Of a DNA stretch of 64,000 nt, positions 17,633-27,684 are shown in pieces. The position numbers were made by a program, and so were the translations under genes. Positions within the stretch are counted from its first letter, which is position 1; each line of letters begins with the position of its first letter. The notes under the pieces are model-generated. The model ran no database searches. It was not told the origin of the DNA and saw nothing but the letters and a program-made list of their open reading frames with translations. Source of the DNA: Telluria aromaticivorans (lineage in GTDB: Bacteria; Pseudomonadota; Gammaproteobacteria; Burkholderiales; Burkholderiaceae_D); assembly GCF_013003915.1 (NCBI RefSeq), contig NZ_JABAIV010000001.1:558001-622000 (forward strand), in the 5' to 3' direction.

Positions 17633-17963
17633 GGGTCAATGTCGGGACATCGTGTCTTCGATGCTAGATGAGTTAGGCATAGGAAACACTCACCAAATCT
17701 AACAAGACCGTAAATAAACCCTTACTTCTGTCGTGTCAATACAACCATTTCATCTCAATCGTGCGCTTCCTTGCTCTTATCTGCGCTACCCTCCGCCGGA
17801 TTGCCATCCGAAATTTTCTCAGTTGCAAGATTAACCAGCTGGACCACGGGTGAAGCCACTTGACTTGGCATAACACGAGAGTATCTTCTCAGCATTTCAT
17901 ATGTAACAGTCGCAGGCCGAGCCGGCGGCGCCCCACACTTTTACCGAAACAAGGATTTAGTCG
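17633..17963. other. Intergenic region between luxR and the poly-HAMP kinase gene
   Basis: These 331 bases hold no convincing ORF and are more AT-rich than the neighbours. They should contain the divergent promoters of luxR and the kinase gene. One candidate for the kinase is described separately. I found no second lux box with CT-N12-AG spacing here. Confidence 0.6.
17860..17887 (+). promoter_or_regulatory. Candidate sigma-70 promoter for the poly-HAMP kinase gene
   Basis: TTGACT (17860-17865) and TATCTT (17882-17887) are separated by 16 bases and lie about 76 bases upstream of the start. The -35 box matches five of six bases and the -10 box four of six, so support is moderate. Confidence 0.35.
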
Positions 17964-20900
17964 ATGAACATCATGACCGACATGGGCGAACAGTTGGACG
18001 TCAAGCTGTTGCTGGCGACACTGATGGCGCTGAAAAAAGGCGATTTCTCGGTGCGCATGCCCTCGGACTGGACCGGTGTCTCCGGCAAGATCGCCGATAC
18101 GCTCAACGACATCATCGAGACCAAGCAGAAAATGGTCGAGACGGTCACCGACGTGTCGCGTGTGGTGGGCCGCGAAGGCCACCTGACCCAGCGCGCCGAC
18201 CTGCCGGGCGTGGTGGGCGGCTGGAGCACGATCATCAGCTCGGTCAACACCCTCATCGACGATCTTGTGCGCCCGACCACCGAAATGGCGCGCGTCATCG
18301 GCGCGGTGGCGAAAGGCGACCTGTCCCAGACCATGGCGCTGGAGGTCGACGGCCACCCGCTGAAGGGCCAGTACCTGCGCGCGGCAATGACCGCGAACAC
18401 CATGGTGGAACAGCTGTCCTCGTTCTCCTCCGAAGTGACGCGCGTGGCGCGCGAGGTGGGTACCGAGGGCAAGCTGGGCGGCCAGGCGCAGGTGAAAGGC
18501 GTCGCGGGTACCTGGAAAGACTTGACCGACTCGGTCAACTCGATGGCGGGTAACCTGACCTCGCAGGTGCGTAACATCGCGGAAGTGACTACCGCGGTGG
18601 CGAACGGCGACTTGTCCAAGAAAATTACCGTCGACGTGCGCGGCGAGATCCTGCAGCTGAAGGACACCATCAACGTCATGGTGGACCAGCTGCGCTCCTT
18701 CGCATCCGAGGTGACCCGAGTCGCCCGTGAGGTGGGTACCGAGGGCAAGCTGGGCGGCCAGGCTTACGTGCCGGGCGTCGGCGGCACCTGGAAAGACTTG
18801 ACCGACAACGTGAACTTCATGGCGTCGAACCTGACGGGCCAGGTGCGTAACATCGCGGCGGTGACGACCGCGGTGGCGAACGGCGACTTGTCCAAGAAGA
18901 TTACGGTGGACGTGAAGGGCGAGATTCTCGAGCTGAAGAACACCATTAACGTCATGGTCGACCAGTTGTCATCGTTCGCATCCGAAGTCACGCGCGTGGC
19001 GCGTGAAGTCGGTACCGAGGGCAAGCTGGGCGGCCAGGCGCAGGTGAAGGGCGTCGGCGGTACCTGGAAGGACTTGACCGACTCGGTGAACTCGATGGCG
19101 GGTAACCTGACCGGCCAGGTGCGTAACATTGCGGACGTGACCACCGCGGTGGCGAACGGCGACTTGTCCAAGAAAATTACCGTGGACGTGAAGGGCGAGA
19201 TTCTCGAACTGAAGAACACCATCAACGTGATGGTCGACCAGTTGAACTCCTTCGCATCCGAGGTGACGCGCGTGGCGCGTGAAGTGGGTACCGAGGGCCG
19301 CCTGGGCGGCCAGGCGAACGTGCCGGGTGTCGCGGGTACCTGGAAAGACTTGACCGACAACGTGAACTTCATGGCGGGTAACCTGACCGGCCAGGTGCGT
19401 AACATCGCGGAAGTGACCACCGCGGTGGCAAACGGCGATTTGTCCAAGAAGATTACCGTGGACGTGAAGGGCGAGATTCTCGAGCTGAAGAACACCATTA
19501 ACGTCATGGTCGACCAGTTGTCCTCGTTCGCATCGGAGGTGACGCGAGTCGCGCGTGAGGTGGGTACCGAAGGTAAGCTGGGCGGCCAGGCCTACGTGCC
19601 GGGCGTCGGCGGTACCTGGAAAGACTTGACCGACAACGTGAACTTCATGGCCTCGAACCTGACGGGCCAGGTGCGTAACATCGCGGCGGTGACGACCGCG
19701 GTGGCGCGCGGTGACTTGTCCAAGAAAATTACCGTGGACGTGAAGGGCGAGATTCTCGAACTGAAAGACACCATCAACGTCATGGTCGACCAGTTGTCCT
19801 CGTTCGCATCCGAGGTGACCCGAGTCGCCCGTGAGGTGGGTACCGAGGGTAAGCTGGGCGGCCAGGCAAACGTGTCCGGTGTTGCGGGTACCTGGAAAGA
19901 CTTGACCGAGAACGTCAACCAGCTGGCGGCAAACCTGACCAACCAGATGCGCGCGATTGGTGAAGTCGCGACCGCGGTGACCCGTGGTGACTTGTCGCGT
20001 TCCATCCAGGTGGAAGCGCGCGGCGAGGTGTCCTACCTGAAGGACAACATCAACGAGATGATCCGTAACCTGAAAGAGACCACGCAGAAGAACGCGCAGC
20101 AGGATTGGCTCAAGACCAACCTGGCGCGCTTCACGCGCCTCCTGCAGGGCCAGCGCGACTTGCAGGCGGTGACCAAGCTGATCCTGTCCGAGCTGGCGCC
20201 GCTGGTGTCGGCGCACCACGGCGTGTTCTACATGATGGACTCGCAGGAGACCGATGCACGCCTGCGCATGATCGCCTCCTACGGCTACCGTTCCAGCCGC
20301 AAGCTGCCGACCTCCTTCCTGCCGGGCGAAGGCCTGGTGGGCCAGTGCGCGCTGGAGAAGACCCGCATCTGGCTGACCGACGTGCCGCGCGATTACATCG
20401 TGGTCTCGTCGGGCCTGGGCGCGGCGCCGCCGAACAACATCGTGGTGCTGCCGATCCTGTTCGAACAGCAGGTCAAGGCCGTCATCGAGATCGCTTCGCT
20501 CGACCGCTTCACCGAAACCCACCTGTCCTTCCTCGACCAGCTGATGGAATCGATCGGCGTGGTCCTGAACACCATCGAGGCGAACAGCCGTACCGAGTCG
20601 CTGCTGACCCAATCGCAGTCGCTGGCGCAAGAGCTGCAACAGACCAACCAGGAACTGGCCGAAAAGGCACGCCTGCTGTCCGAGCAGAACATCGAGGTGG
20701 AACGCAAGAACCGCGAGGTGGAGCAGGCCAAGCTGGCGCTGGAAGAAAAAGCGACCCAGCTGGCGCTGTCGTCCAAATATAAATCCGAGTTCCTGGCCAA
20801 CATGTCTCACGAGCTCCGCACGCCACTGAATTCGCTCCTGATCCTGGCGCAGCAATTGTCGGATAACCCGGACGGCAACCTGTCCGGCCGCCAGGTGGAA

Positions 20901-22865
20901 TTCGCGAAGACCATCCACGGCTCCGGTTCCGACCTGCTGACCCTGATTAACGACATTCTCGACCTGTCGAAGATCGAGTCCGGTACCGTCACGCTGGACG
21001 TGTCGGAATACCGCTTCCTCAACCTGCGCAACTACGTGGACCGCACCTTCCGCCACATGGCCGAAGCCAAGCACCTCGGCTTCCAGGTCGACCTGGCGGA
21101 CAACCTGCCGACCGCCGTGATGACCGACACCACGCGCCTGCAGCAGGTCTTGAAGAACCTGCTGTCGAACGCGTTCAAGTTCACCAGCCACGGCCACGTC
21201 GAGCTGACCATCAGCCTGGTCAACAGCGGCTGGACCGCCGACCACCCGAACCTGGTGCATGCCGACGCCGTGCTCGCATTCTCGGTACGCGATACCGGCG
21301 TGGGCATCCCGTCCGACAAGCTGCAGCTGATCTTCGAAGCCTTCCAGCAGGCCGACGGCTCCACCGCCCGCAAGTACGGCGGCACCGGCCTTGGCCTGTC
21401 GATTTCGCGCGAACTGGCGCGCCTGCTGGGCGGCGAAATCCGGGTCGAATCGATCGTCAACGTCGGCTCCACCTTCACCCTCTACCTGCCGTACAACCGC
21501 GCCGGCTTCATCAACTACGAACAGACACGCCAGCCGCAACCGGCACGCCTGGCCCCACCGCCGGCCCCTACCCCGCTGAGCTTGCAGATGTCGGCCCAGC
21601 AACGTGCCGAAGTGGCGACCATCGACGCCACCGAGACCGCCTCCCTGGTCGAGTACTCGTCGGTACTGGATGACCGCGGCCTGGTGACCCCGGGCGACCC
21701 GTCGGTGCTGATCGTCGAGGACGACGAGCGCTTCGCCAAGGTGCTGCTCGACTTCGCCCGCGAAAAGAACTTCAAGGGCATCGTCACCCAGCGCGGCGAC
21801 TCGGCACTGTCGCTGGCGCGCGACTACCTGCCGTCGGCCATCCTGCTCGACATCGACCTGCCGGACATCGACGGCTTCACGGTGCTCGACCGCCTCAAGC
21901 GCGACCCGAGCACCCGCCACATACCGGTGCACGTGATGTCCTCGCTGCGCGAGCGCGAGCGCGCATTGCGCCAGGGCGCCATCTCTTACCTGAACAAACC
22001 TGTCAGCCGTGAGCTGCTGCAGGAAGAATTCAAGCGCATCCAGAAGTTCCTGATGGGCGGCAAGCGTTCGCTGCTGGTGGTGGAAGACGACATGGCCCAG
22101 CGCGAGTCGATCGTGGCCCTAATCGGCAACACCGACATCCACATGGTCACCGTGGACACCGGCGCCTCGGCGCTGGAAGCGCTGGAAAGCTCGCACTTCG
22201 ACTGCATGGTGCTGGACCTGACCCTGCCGGACATCTCGGGCTTCGACCTGTTGGACCGCATCGGCGCCAACGAGCGCCTGCGCGACCTGCCGGTCGTGAT
22301 CTACACGGCCAAGGAGCTGTCGCGCAAGGAAGTCACGAAGCTCAAGCGCTATGCCAAGACCATCGTCATGAAGGACGCCCGCTCGCCGGAACGCCTGCTC
22401 GACGAGACCGCGCTGTTCCTGCACCGTTCGCAGGCCAGCCTGCCGGAAAACCAGCGCCGCATGCTCGAAGAGATCCATGCGCTCGACGGCGGCCTGGCCG
22501 GACGCAAAGTGCTGATCGTCGATGACGACCTGCGTAACATTTTTGCGCTGTCCACGCTGCTGGAGCGCCAGCAGATGCAGGTGCTGTTCGCAGAAAACGG
22601 CCGCGACGGCATCGAGGTACTGGAAAAGGACCCGACCATCGAGATCGTCCTGATGGACATCATGATGCCGGAGATGGACGGCTACGACACGATGCGGGCA
22701 ATCCGCCGCATCCCGAAATTCCGTTCGCTGCCGATCATCACCCTGACCGCCAAGGCCATGAAAGGTGACCGCGACAAGTGCATCGCCGCCGGCGCTTCCG
22801 ACTACATCACCAAGCCGGTCGATGTGGCGCAGCTGCTGTCGATGATGCGGGTCTGGCTGCACTGA
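17964..22865 (+). CDS. Poly-HAMP hybrid sensor histidine kinase with GAF and three receiver domains
   Basis: The 1633-residue protein has no visible membrane helix and should be cytoplasmic. Residues 1-151 hold a divergent HAMP unit; 152-703 hold six tandem 92-residue HAMP units. A GAF domain follows (about 720-870), then a coiled coil and HisKA with the H-box SHELRTPLN (His949). The HATPase shows [17 protein letters not shown] and GGTGLGLS. Three receiver domains have likely phosphoacceptors Asp1296, Asp1418 and Asp1565. The layout recalls fungal group III (Nik1/Os-1) kinases, where the HAMP array senses osmotic stress; that function is not shown here. AAGGA lies 8 bases before the start. 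The stop overlaps the next gene's start by one base (TGATG), so a CheR-like protein is co-translated. Confidence 0.93.
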   Translation: MNIMTDMGEQLDVKLLLATLMALKKGDFSVRMPSDWTGVSGKIADTLNDIIETKQKMVETVTDVSRVVGREGHLTQRADLPGVVGGWSTIISSVNTLIDDLVRPTTEMARVIGAVAKGDLSQTMALEVDGHPLKGQYLRAAMTANTMVEQLSSFSSEVTRVAREVGTEGKLGGQAQVKGVAGTWKDLTDSVNSMAGNLTSQVRNIAEVTTAVANGDLSKKITVDVRGEILQLKDTINVMVDQLRSFASEVTRVAREVGTEGKLGGQAYVPGVGGTWKDLTDNVNFMASNLTGQVRNIAAVTTAVANGDLSKKITVDVKGEILELKNTINVMVDQLSSFASEVTRVAREVGTEGKLGGQAQVKGVGGTWKDLTDSVNSMAGNLTGQVRNIADVTTAVANGDLSKKITVDVKGEILELKNTINVMVDQLNSFASEVTRVAREVGTEGRLGGQANVPGVAGTWKDLTDNVNFMAGNLTGQVRNIAEVTTAVANGDLSKKITVDVKGEILELKNTINVMVDQLSSFASEVTRVAREVGTEGKLGGQAYVPGVGGTWKDLTDNVNFMASNLTGQVRNIAAVTTAVARGDLSKKITVDVKGEILELKDTINVMVDQLSSFASEVTRVAREVGTEGKLGGQANVSGVAGTWKDLTENVNQLAANLTNQMRAIGEVATAVTRGDLSRSIQVEARGEVSYLKDNINEMIRNLKETTQKNAQQDWLKTNLARFTRLLQGQRDLQAVTKLILSELAPLVSAHHGVFYMMDSQETDARLRMIASYGYRSSRKLPTSFLPGEGLVGQCALEKTRIWLTDVPRDYIVVSSGLGAAPPNNIVVLPILFEQQVKAVIEIASLDRFTETHLSFLDQLMESIGVVLNTIEANSRTESLLTQSQSLAQELQQTNQELAEKARLLSEQNIEVERKNREVEQAKLALEEKATQLALSSKYKSEFLANMSHELRTPLNSLLILAQQLSDNPDGNLSGRQVEFAKTIHGSGSDLLTLINDILDLSKIESGTVTLDVSEYRFLNLRNYVDRTFRHMAEAKHLGFQVDLADNLPTAVMTDTTRLQQVLKNLLSNAFKFTSHGHVELTISLVNSGWTADHPNLVHADAVLAFSVRDTGVGIPSDKLQLIFEAFQQADGSTARKYGGTGLGLSISRELARLLGGEIRVESIVNVGSTFTLYLPYNRAGFINYEQTRQPQPARLAPPPAPTPLSLQMSAQQRAEVATIDATETASLVEYSSVLDDRGLVTPGDPSVLIVEDDERFAKVLLDFAREKNFKGIVTQRGDSALSLARDYLPSAILLDIDLPDIDGFTVLDRLKRDPSTRHIPVHVMSSLRERERALRQGAISYLNKPVSRELLQEEFKRIQKFLMGGKRSLLVVEDDMAQRESIVALIGNTDIHMVTVDTGASALEALESSHFDCMVLDLTLPDISGFDLLDRIGANERLRDLPVVIYTAKELSRKEVTKLKRYAKTIVMKDARSPERLLDETALFLHRSQASLPENQRRMLEEIHALDGGLAGRKVLIVDDDLRNIFALSTLLERQQMQVLFAENGRDGIEVLEKDPTIEIVLMDIMMPEMDGYDTMRAIRRIPKFRSLPIITLTAKAMKGDRDKCIAAGASDYITKPVDVAQLLSMMRVWLH
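18417..20072 (+). repeat. Six tandem 276-bp repeats encoding HAMP units
   Basis: Units begin at 18417, 18693, 18969, 19245, 19521 and 19797, each exactly 276 bp (92 codons). Units 1-5 are very alike at the DNA level, and units 2 and 5 are nearly identical (both carry the [13 protein letters not shown] version). Units 1 and 3 share the AQVKGV version. Unit 6 diverges in its second half. The pattern suggests expansion by unequal crossing-over of one- to three-unit blocks. Confidence 0.9.
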
Positions 22866-23725
22866 TGAGCGAGCTGAGCCCCTGGAGTGGGTTTGCGGGT
22901 TTTGCCCACCTCCAGGCGACCGAGGAACTCGAGATCGAGCTGCTGCTGGAGGCGCTGTACCAGCGCTTCGGTGTCGACTTCCGTGGCTATGGCCGCACCC
23001 GGCTGCGCGAGAAACTGCTGGCCCTCCTGCAGCGGCGCGAGCTGGCGACCATCTCGCGCCTGCAGGAGGGGCTGCTGCACGAAGCCGGCGTGGCGCTCGA
23101 CCTGGTGCGGGCGCTGGCCGTGCCGCCGGTGGCGCTGTTCGACCAGCCCCTCGAGACCCGCCGGCTGCGCATGGCGCTGGGCGACAGCCTGCGTCCCACC
23201 GCGCTGCCTAAGGTGTGGCTGGCCGAGCCGGGCGGCGTGGGCGAGGCCTGGACCCTGGCGATCCTGCTGGCCGAGGAAAAGCTGTACGCGCGCACCGAGG
23301 TGTTCGCCACCGTGGCCAGCGACGAGCTGCTGGCCGAAGTGCGCGACGCCACGCTGCCGGCGGCGCAGCTGGAATTGTCGCAGCGCGATTACGAGGAAAG
23401 CGGGGGCAGCGGCCGGCTGGCCGATTACTTCGAGGTCTCAGGCGGCGAAGCGCGCCTGCTGGGACGCCTGCGCGAGCGCATCACCTGGACCCAGTACAGC
23501 CTGGTGACCGATGCCTCGTTTAATGAGTTCCATGCGATCGTCTGCCGCCGCGTGCTGCCCGACTTCGGCCCGGTGCTGCGCCAGCGCGTGCTGCGCCTGT
23601 TCCACGACAGCCTGTCGCTGTTCGGGGTGCTGGGGCTGGACCGGCCGATGGCGCCGACGGATGTGATTGCGGGGGAATACCTGCCGTTGTTCGAGGGCGG
23701 CGGGTGGTACAAACGCATCCGGTGA
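22865..23725 (+). CDS. CheR-like protein methyltransferase with altered SAM-binding motif
   Basis: The 286-residue protein starts inside the stop of the kinase gene and should be coupled to it. The N-terminal helical region (FGVDFRGYGRTRLREKL) and the C-terminal part (EFHAIVCRRVLPDFGPVLRQ, resembling the CheR pattern DLIxCRNVLIYF) support CheR homology. The region that normally reads GCSTGEEPYSLA is here PGGVGEAWTLAILLAEE, and the FFRD motif reads ALFDQ. Cofactor binding may therefore be weak or lost. CheR methylates glutamates of chemoreceptors; in this setting it may serve the HAMP kinase. No CheB is adjacent. Four bases after its stop a palindromic repeat begins. Confidence 0.75.
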   Translation: MSELSPWSGFAGFAHLQATEELEIELLLEALYQRFGVDFRGYGRTRLREKLLALLQRRELATISRLQEGLLHEAGVALDLVRALAVPPVALFDQPLETRRLRMALGDSLRPTALPKVWLAEPGGVGEAWTLAILLAEEKLYARTEVFATVASDELLAEVRDATLPAAQLELSQRDYEESGGSGRLADYFEVSGGEARLLGRLRERITWTQYSLVTDASFNEFHAIVCRRVLPDFGPVLRQRVLRLFHDSLSLFGVLGLDRPMAPTDVIAGEYLPLFEGGGWYKRIR

Positions 23726-23728
23726 TGT

Positions 23729-23841
23729 CGTAGGGTGGTCGGCTCTGCCGACCGCGCGTTCAAACCGACTCGGCTCCGTCGGGATGCGCTTTTATTTATA
23801 TACTGATTGAACGCGTGGGCAAGAAACTTGCCCACCCTACG
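23729..23841. repeat. Palindromic repeat pair A between convergent genes
   Basis: Two half-elements face each other. The left one (23729-23766) runs CGTAGGGTGG, then a hairpin GGTCGGC-TCT-GCCGACC, then CGCGTTCAA. The right one (23807-23841) is the reverse: TTGAACGCG, then the hairpin GTGGGCAAG-AAA-CTTGCCCAC, then CCTACG. The middle is an AT-rich spacer. The element sits between the ends of the CheR-like and GST genes and could act as a two-way terminator. Confidence 0.85.
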
Positions 23842-23869
23842 ATGTACGACTAATCGTACGACGCCGTCA

Positions 23870-24484
23870 TCACCCCGGGAACCGCTCCACCATCCGGTCC
23901 CGCCACGCCTGCAAATTCGCCATCCCCTCCGCCCCCGGCCGGAACCGCATCAGTCCCCGCGCAAACTCCAGCGCGCAAAAGGCCGTGATATCGGCAATCG
24001 TGAAGCGCTCCCCCGCCACATACGGCTGCTTGCCCAGTTCTCCATCCAGCCAGCGCGCCGTCGCCCGCATTTTTTTCCCCTGCGCCGCGCCGAACTCGGG
24101 AAACTGCGGCTGCTCCAGCACGGCCAGCCCCGGATGCGTATGGCGCACGCACTGGGCAATCTCCAGCATCAGGTGCAGTTCCATGCGCCGGTCGGCCATC
24201 TCGATGAAGGCGCGCTCGATAGTGTCGACTCCCATCAAATTCGGTTCCGGATACAGGCCTTCGAGATAAGTGCAGATGGCGCGAGTTTCGCTCAGCGCAC
24301 GCCCGTCGTCGAGCACCAGCACCGGCACGCGCGCCAGCGGGTTCAGGGCCAGGAAGTCGCCGGCGCGCTGGTCACCGCTGTTCAGATCGACGTCGACCAG
24401 CTCGATGCCGTCGATGCCCTTGGCCGCCATGAACAGGGTGACGCGGCGCGGGTTGGGAGCGCGGGGGCTGGTGTACAGGCGCAT
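23870..24484 (-). CDS. Glutathione S-transferase family protein
   Basis: The 204-residue protein starts at the ATG at 24484, after AAAGGA. The N-terminal thioredoxin-fold domain reads MRLYTSPRAPNPRRV, and NPLARVPVLVLDDG carries the cis-proline followed by SETRAICTYLE, the glutathione-binding Ser region. The C-terminal all-helical domain includes GERFTIADITAF, the usual GST N-cap box. It is cytoplasmic and would conjugate or reduce small electrophiles; the substrate is unknown. It is 72 bases downstream of glpD on the same strand. Confidence 0.88.
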   Translation of the reverse strand: MRLYTSPRAPNPRRVTLFMAAKGIDGIELVDVDLNSGDQRAGDFLALNPLARVPVLVLDDGRALSETRAICTYLEGLYPEPNLMGVDTIERAFIEMADRRMELHLMLEIAQCVRHTHPGLAVLEQPQFPEFGAAQGKKMRATARWLDGELGKQPYVAGERFTIADITAFCALEFARGLMRFRPGAEGMANLQAWRDRMVERFPG

Positions 24485-24556
24485 GGATGTCCTTTGCAGT
24501 GGATGGCACAGGCGGCCATGATAGCCGCTTTCGCAGCCACTACAGTGCAAGAAACC

Positions 24557-26155
24557 TCAGGCCGGTTCGGCCAGCGCCACCGGCCCCGCAGGCCGGTGCT
24601 GGGCCGCGATCCAGGCGTCGATACTGTCGGCGCAGCCGGGCGGCAGGTGCAGGCCGAGTTTACTGCGGCGCCACAGGATGTCGGCTGCGCAGGTGGCCCA
24701 TTCGTGCTTCACCAGGTAGCGCAGCTCGGCGGCGTACAGCCCTGGCGCCACTTCCTCGCCCAGGTCGCCCAGGCAGGCGGCGCCCGCCAGCAGCACCTCG
24801 ACCCGGGTGCCGTAGGCGCGTGCCCAGCGCAGCGCCAGGCTTGGCGGCAGCCAGTCATGGCGGCGCTCGAGCGCGGAGACCCAGCGGTCGAATTCGAGCA
24901 CGCCGCGGCTGTCGGGCGTGTTGCCGAACAGGTCGCCACCGGGCAGCAATGCGTCCGCGGTCCATGCGGGCCGTGGCATGCCCAGGACCGGGCCGATCCA
25001 GTCCACCGCCTGCTCCGCCAGCTTGCGGTAGGTAGTGATCTTGCCGCCCATGACGGACAGCAGCGGCGCGCCCGCGGTGTCGTGCGAGAGCAGGTAGTCG
25101 CGGGTGGCGGCGGCGGCGCTGGCCGCATCGTCCTCGAGCAGCGGGCGCACGCCCGAATAGCTCCACACCACGTCGGAGGGCAGGACCTGGCGCCGGAAAT
25201 AGCGGTTGGCGAGCTCGCACAGGTAGGCGGTCTCCGGGCCGGAAATCCCGACCTCGTCCGGGTCGCCCTGGAATTCCACGTCGGTGGTGCCGATCAGGGT
25301 GAACGCGCCCTCGTAGGGCATGGCGAACACGATGCGGCCGTCCGGGTGCTGGAAGATATAGGCGTAGGTGTGGTCGAACAGGCGTGGCACCACGATATGG
25401 CTGCCCTTCACCAGCCGCAGGCGGCGCTTGCTTGCTGCGCCGGTGGCGACGTGGGCAATGCGCGCGGCCCAGGGCCCGGCGGCGTTGACCAGGCAGCGTG
25501 CTTTCACCCGCCGGCTGCGTTCCCCCTGCACCAGGGTCGCCATCCAGTGCGCCGGGTGGCGCTCGAAGGCGGTGGCGCGGGTGTGGGTAAGCACGGTGGC
25601 GCCGCGCTCCCGGGCGTCGAGCGCGTTGAGCACCACCAGCCGCGCGTCGTCCACCCAGCCGTCCGAATACACGAAACCGCGCGTGAAGGCGGGTTTCAGG
25701 GGGCCGCCGGCGCGGTGCCCGACCAGGTCGACCGCTTCCGAGCCGGGCAGGAATTCGCGCGGCGCCAGCCGGTCGTACAGGAACAGGCCGGCGCGGATCA
25801 GCCAGGCCGGGCGCTGGCCGGCGTCGTGCGGCATCACGAAGCGCAGCGGACGCATGATATGGGGGGCGCTGCGCAGCAGCAGCTCGCGCTCGGCCAGGGC
25901 CTTGCGCACCAGGCCGAACTCGCGGTGCTCGAGGTAGCGCAAACCACCGTGGATCAGCTTGCTCGACGACGACGAGGTATGTGCGCCAAGGTCGTCCTTG
26001 TCGCACAGGATCACCCTCAGGCCGCGGCCGGCCGCATCGCGTGCAATGCCCACGCCATTGATGCCGCCGCCTACGACCAGCACATCGCATTCCAACTGCG
26101 ATTCCAACTGCGCGCAGCCTGGTTGCCCGTTATCGTCCCTGTCGCCATTGTCCAC
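24557..26155 (-). CDS. glpD: Aerobic glycerol-3-phosphate dehydrogenase
   Basis: GlpD oxidises sn-glycerol-3-phosphate to dihydroxyacetone phosphate at the inner membrane and passes electrons to quinone. The 532-residue protein has the FAD motif VVGGGINGVGIARDAAGRG near residues 26-44, SSSSSKLIHGGLRYLE, and GGKITTYRKLAE, all typical of GlpD. The start is a GTG at 26155, placed right after AGGAGG, which gives strong support for it. No glpK, glpF or GlpR regulator gene is in the window. Confidence 0.93.
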   Translation of the reverse strand: MDNGDRDDNGQPGCAQLESQLECDVLVVGGGINGVGIARDAAGRGLRVILCDKDDLGAHTSSSSSKLIHGGLRYLEHREFGLVRKALAERELLLRSAPHIMRPLRFVMPHDAGQRPAWLIRAGLFLYDRLAPREFLPGSEAVDLVGHRAGGPLKPAFTRGFVYSDGWVDDARLVVLNALDARERGATVLTHTRATAFERHPAHWMATLVQGERSRRVKARCLVNAAGPWAARIAHVATGAASKRRLRLVKGSHIVVPRLFDHTYAYIFQHPDGRIVFAMPYEGAFTLIGTTDVEFQGDPDEVGISGPETAYLCELANRYFRRQVLPSDVVWSYSGVRPLLEDDAASAAAATRDYLLSHDTAGAPLLSVMGGKITTYRKLAEQAVDWIGPVLGMPRPAWTADALLPGGDLFGNTPDSRGVLEFDRWVSALERRHDWLPPSLALRWARAYGTRVEVLLAGAACLGDLGEEVAPGLYAAELRYLVKHEWATCAADILWRRSKLGLHLPPGCADSIDAWIAAQHRPAGPVALAEPA

Positions 26156-26319
26156 GTCGCCTCCTGTCCGCGGGCCGGGCCCGCCCCAACCGGTCCAGTG
26201 TAGGAGCCCGATGGTCGCAGATATTTGTTTACATCAATTATGCGGAGAATGCGGCAGCCTGTGTGCGAAATTGCCACAGCAGCCTGCGAACATCGGGCGC
26301 CGCCGGCACTCCAACCGGC

Positions 26320-26550
26320 ATGACCCATGCAGACTTCCTGTTGGTGGGTGGCGGGCTGGCCAGCGCCACGGTCGCCGAGACCCTGCGCCTGGAGGGCGCG
26401 CACGGCTCCATCACGATCGTGGCGGCCGAAGACGAGCTGCCCTACCACCGCCCGCCGCTGGCGACCCGTCTGCTGCGCGCGGACGAACCGCCGCCGCTGG
26501 TGCTGGTGCTGGGCCAGGGCTTCTACGACGAGCACGGTGGCGCCCACGCC
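26320..26550 (+). pseudogene. Truncated FAD-dependent pyridine nucleotide-disulfide oxidoreductase
   Basis: The first 75 or so codons read as the N-terminus of a ferredoxin-reductase-like FAD enzyme: MTHADFLLVGGGLASATVAE, then ITIVAAEDELPYHRPPL and LGQGFYDEHG. Family members run on for about 400 residues with an NAD-binding site. Here similarity stops at about 26550 and the frame continues into unrelated sequence before the HD-domain gene. It looks like the stump of a gene cut by a deletion. The short segment limits certainty about the exact subfamily. Confidence 0.65.
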
Positions 26551-26647
26551 GCGCACCTGACGCGCGCACCTGGCGATCCACGAAGCTGCCCGGGAGCGGC
26601 GGACAGATGTGTAGAATCGGGATTCGACCACGACACAGGATGCTGCA

Positions 26648-27277
26648 ATGGTGGAGGATGTGCGCGCCTGGGTGCGCATGCCGTCTGGAAAACGGCTGGA
26701 CCTGCTGAACCCGACGCCCTTCGACTGGGACGACGCCGACCTGGCGCTGGGCCTGGCGCGCACCTATCGCTGGGGCGGGCATTCGGCCTGGCCGCTGCCC
26801 TTGTCGGTCGCCCAGCATTCGATCGCCGTCATGCTGCTGCGCCGGGCGCTGGCCCCGAGGCCGACGCCGATGGAAGAATTGCGCGAGCTGCTGCACGATG
26901 CCGAGGAAGGCTTGCTGGGCTTCGATGCCGTGTCGGTCATCAAGCCCTTCCTGGGCGAGGGTTTCCGCGCCCTGACCCAGCGGCTGGAGCAGGTGGTGTT
27001 CCTGCGCTACGGCTTGCCGGCCTGGACCGAGAAAGACCACAAGCTGCACAAGCAGGCCGACCGCCTGGCCGCGGCCACCGAGGCCGTGCACGTCACCGGC
27101 TGGACGCGCGAGGAAGTCCGGCGCACGCTCAAGATCCGGGCCCACGTGCTGGAACAGGATCCGCTGGCGGCCTATTTCGGGTGCGCGCCGTGGGAACCGT
27201 GGCCGCCGGCACTGGCTGCCGAACGTTTTTTGGCCGAACTCGATCGGCTGAAGGCAGCCACCGGGCACGCGGCGTGA
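26648..27277 (+). CDS. HD-domain phosphohydrolase (YfbR-like)
   Basis: The 209-residue protein starts at the ATG at 26648, after AGGA. It carries the metal ligands of the HD superfamily in order: His in SVAQHSI (about residue 56), HD in LLHDAEE (about 81), and Asp in HKQADR (about 137). Related proteins are 5'-deoxynucleotidases or nucleotide phosphohydrolases, but the substrate cannot be read from this sequence. It is cytoplasmic. A DnaA-box element lies about 100 bases downstream. Confidence 0.75.
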   Translation: MVEDVRAWVRMPSGKRLDLLNPTPFDWDDADLALGLARTYRWGGHSAWPLPLSVAQHSIAVMLLRRALAPRPTPMEELRELLHDAEEGLLGFDAVSVIKPFLGEGFRALTQRLEQVVFLRYGLPAWTEKDHKLHKQADRLAAATEAVHVTGWTREEVRRTLKIRAHVLEQDPLAAYFGCAPWEPWPPALAAERFLAELDRLKAATGHAA

Positions 27278-27380
27278 CCGGCAGGGCTCCGCATGTCCGC
27301 TCCCCCTGGGCTGCTGATCGCAACGCTCAACATTGATGAAGATCAATAACTTAAGCTAAATACCTGATTTGCTTGAACAT

Positions 27381-27520
27381 TTTCCAATATCCACAACTTA
27401 TGTGGATAACTGTGTGGACAACGGCCACTTGACAAGCCGCAAGTCCAGTAACGGTGCGGGTTTCAACAAAATGCCCGTTCTGGAGGCAAAATGAAATCCC
27501 CGTTAAATCAATGACTTAGC
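27381..27520. repeat. DnaA-box element, copy 1
   Basis: Three DnaA-type boxes lie within 35 bases: ATATCCACA (27387), the perfect TGTGGATAA (27401) and TGTGGACAA (27413). They are followed by CTTGACA (27428), TTTCAACAA (27461), GGAGGCA (27482) and AATCAATGACTTA (27506). The same series, with nearly the same spacing, recurs at 29951-30092. The rest of the 407-base gap (27278-27684) holds no gene that I can support. Confidence 0.75.
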
Positions 27521-27684
27521 TATGCACCGCTTTCGTGCAGTACAGGTGTATCAGGCAAATTCCTACAAAAGTTGTTGGCGGGGGATAAGTCCCGGAGCGG
27601 AATCGAGTTTGGCCGCTAACATGGGCGCTTCTGCATGCATTTTCGGCCTTGCTCCAGACCTTGGGTCGGCACCTCGTCTCCACC

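Noticed and set aside
18417-20072. Regular repeat spacing that could suggest a CRISPR-like or satellite array
   Set aside because: Units are long, coding and match HAMP domains; there are no spacers.
18969-21932. A 987-residue minus-strand open frame
   Set aside because: It is the antisense of the HAMP-repeat kinase gene; its apparent internal repeats are the same 276-bp units.
23807-26203. A 798-residue plus-strand open frame over the GST and GlpD genes
   Set aside because: It starts in repeat A (MNAWARN), has the low-complexity composition typical of antisense frames in GC-rich DNA, and lies opposite two clearly real genes.
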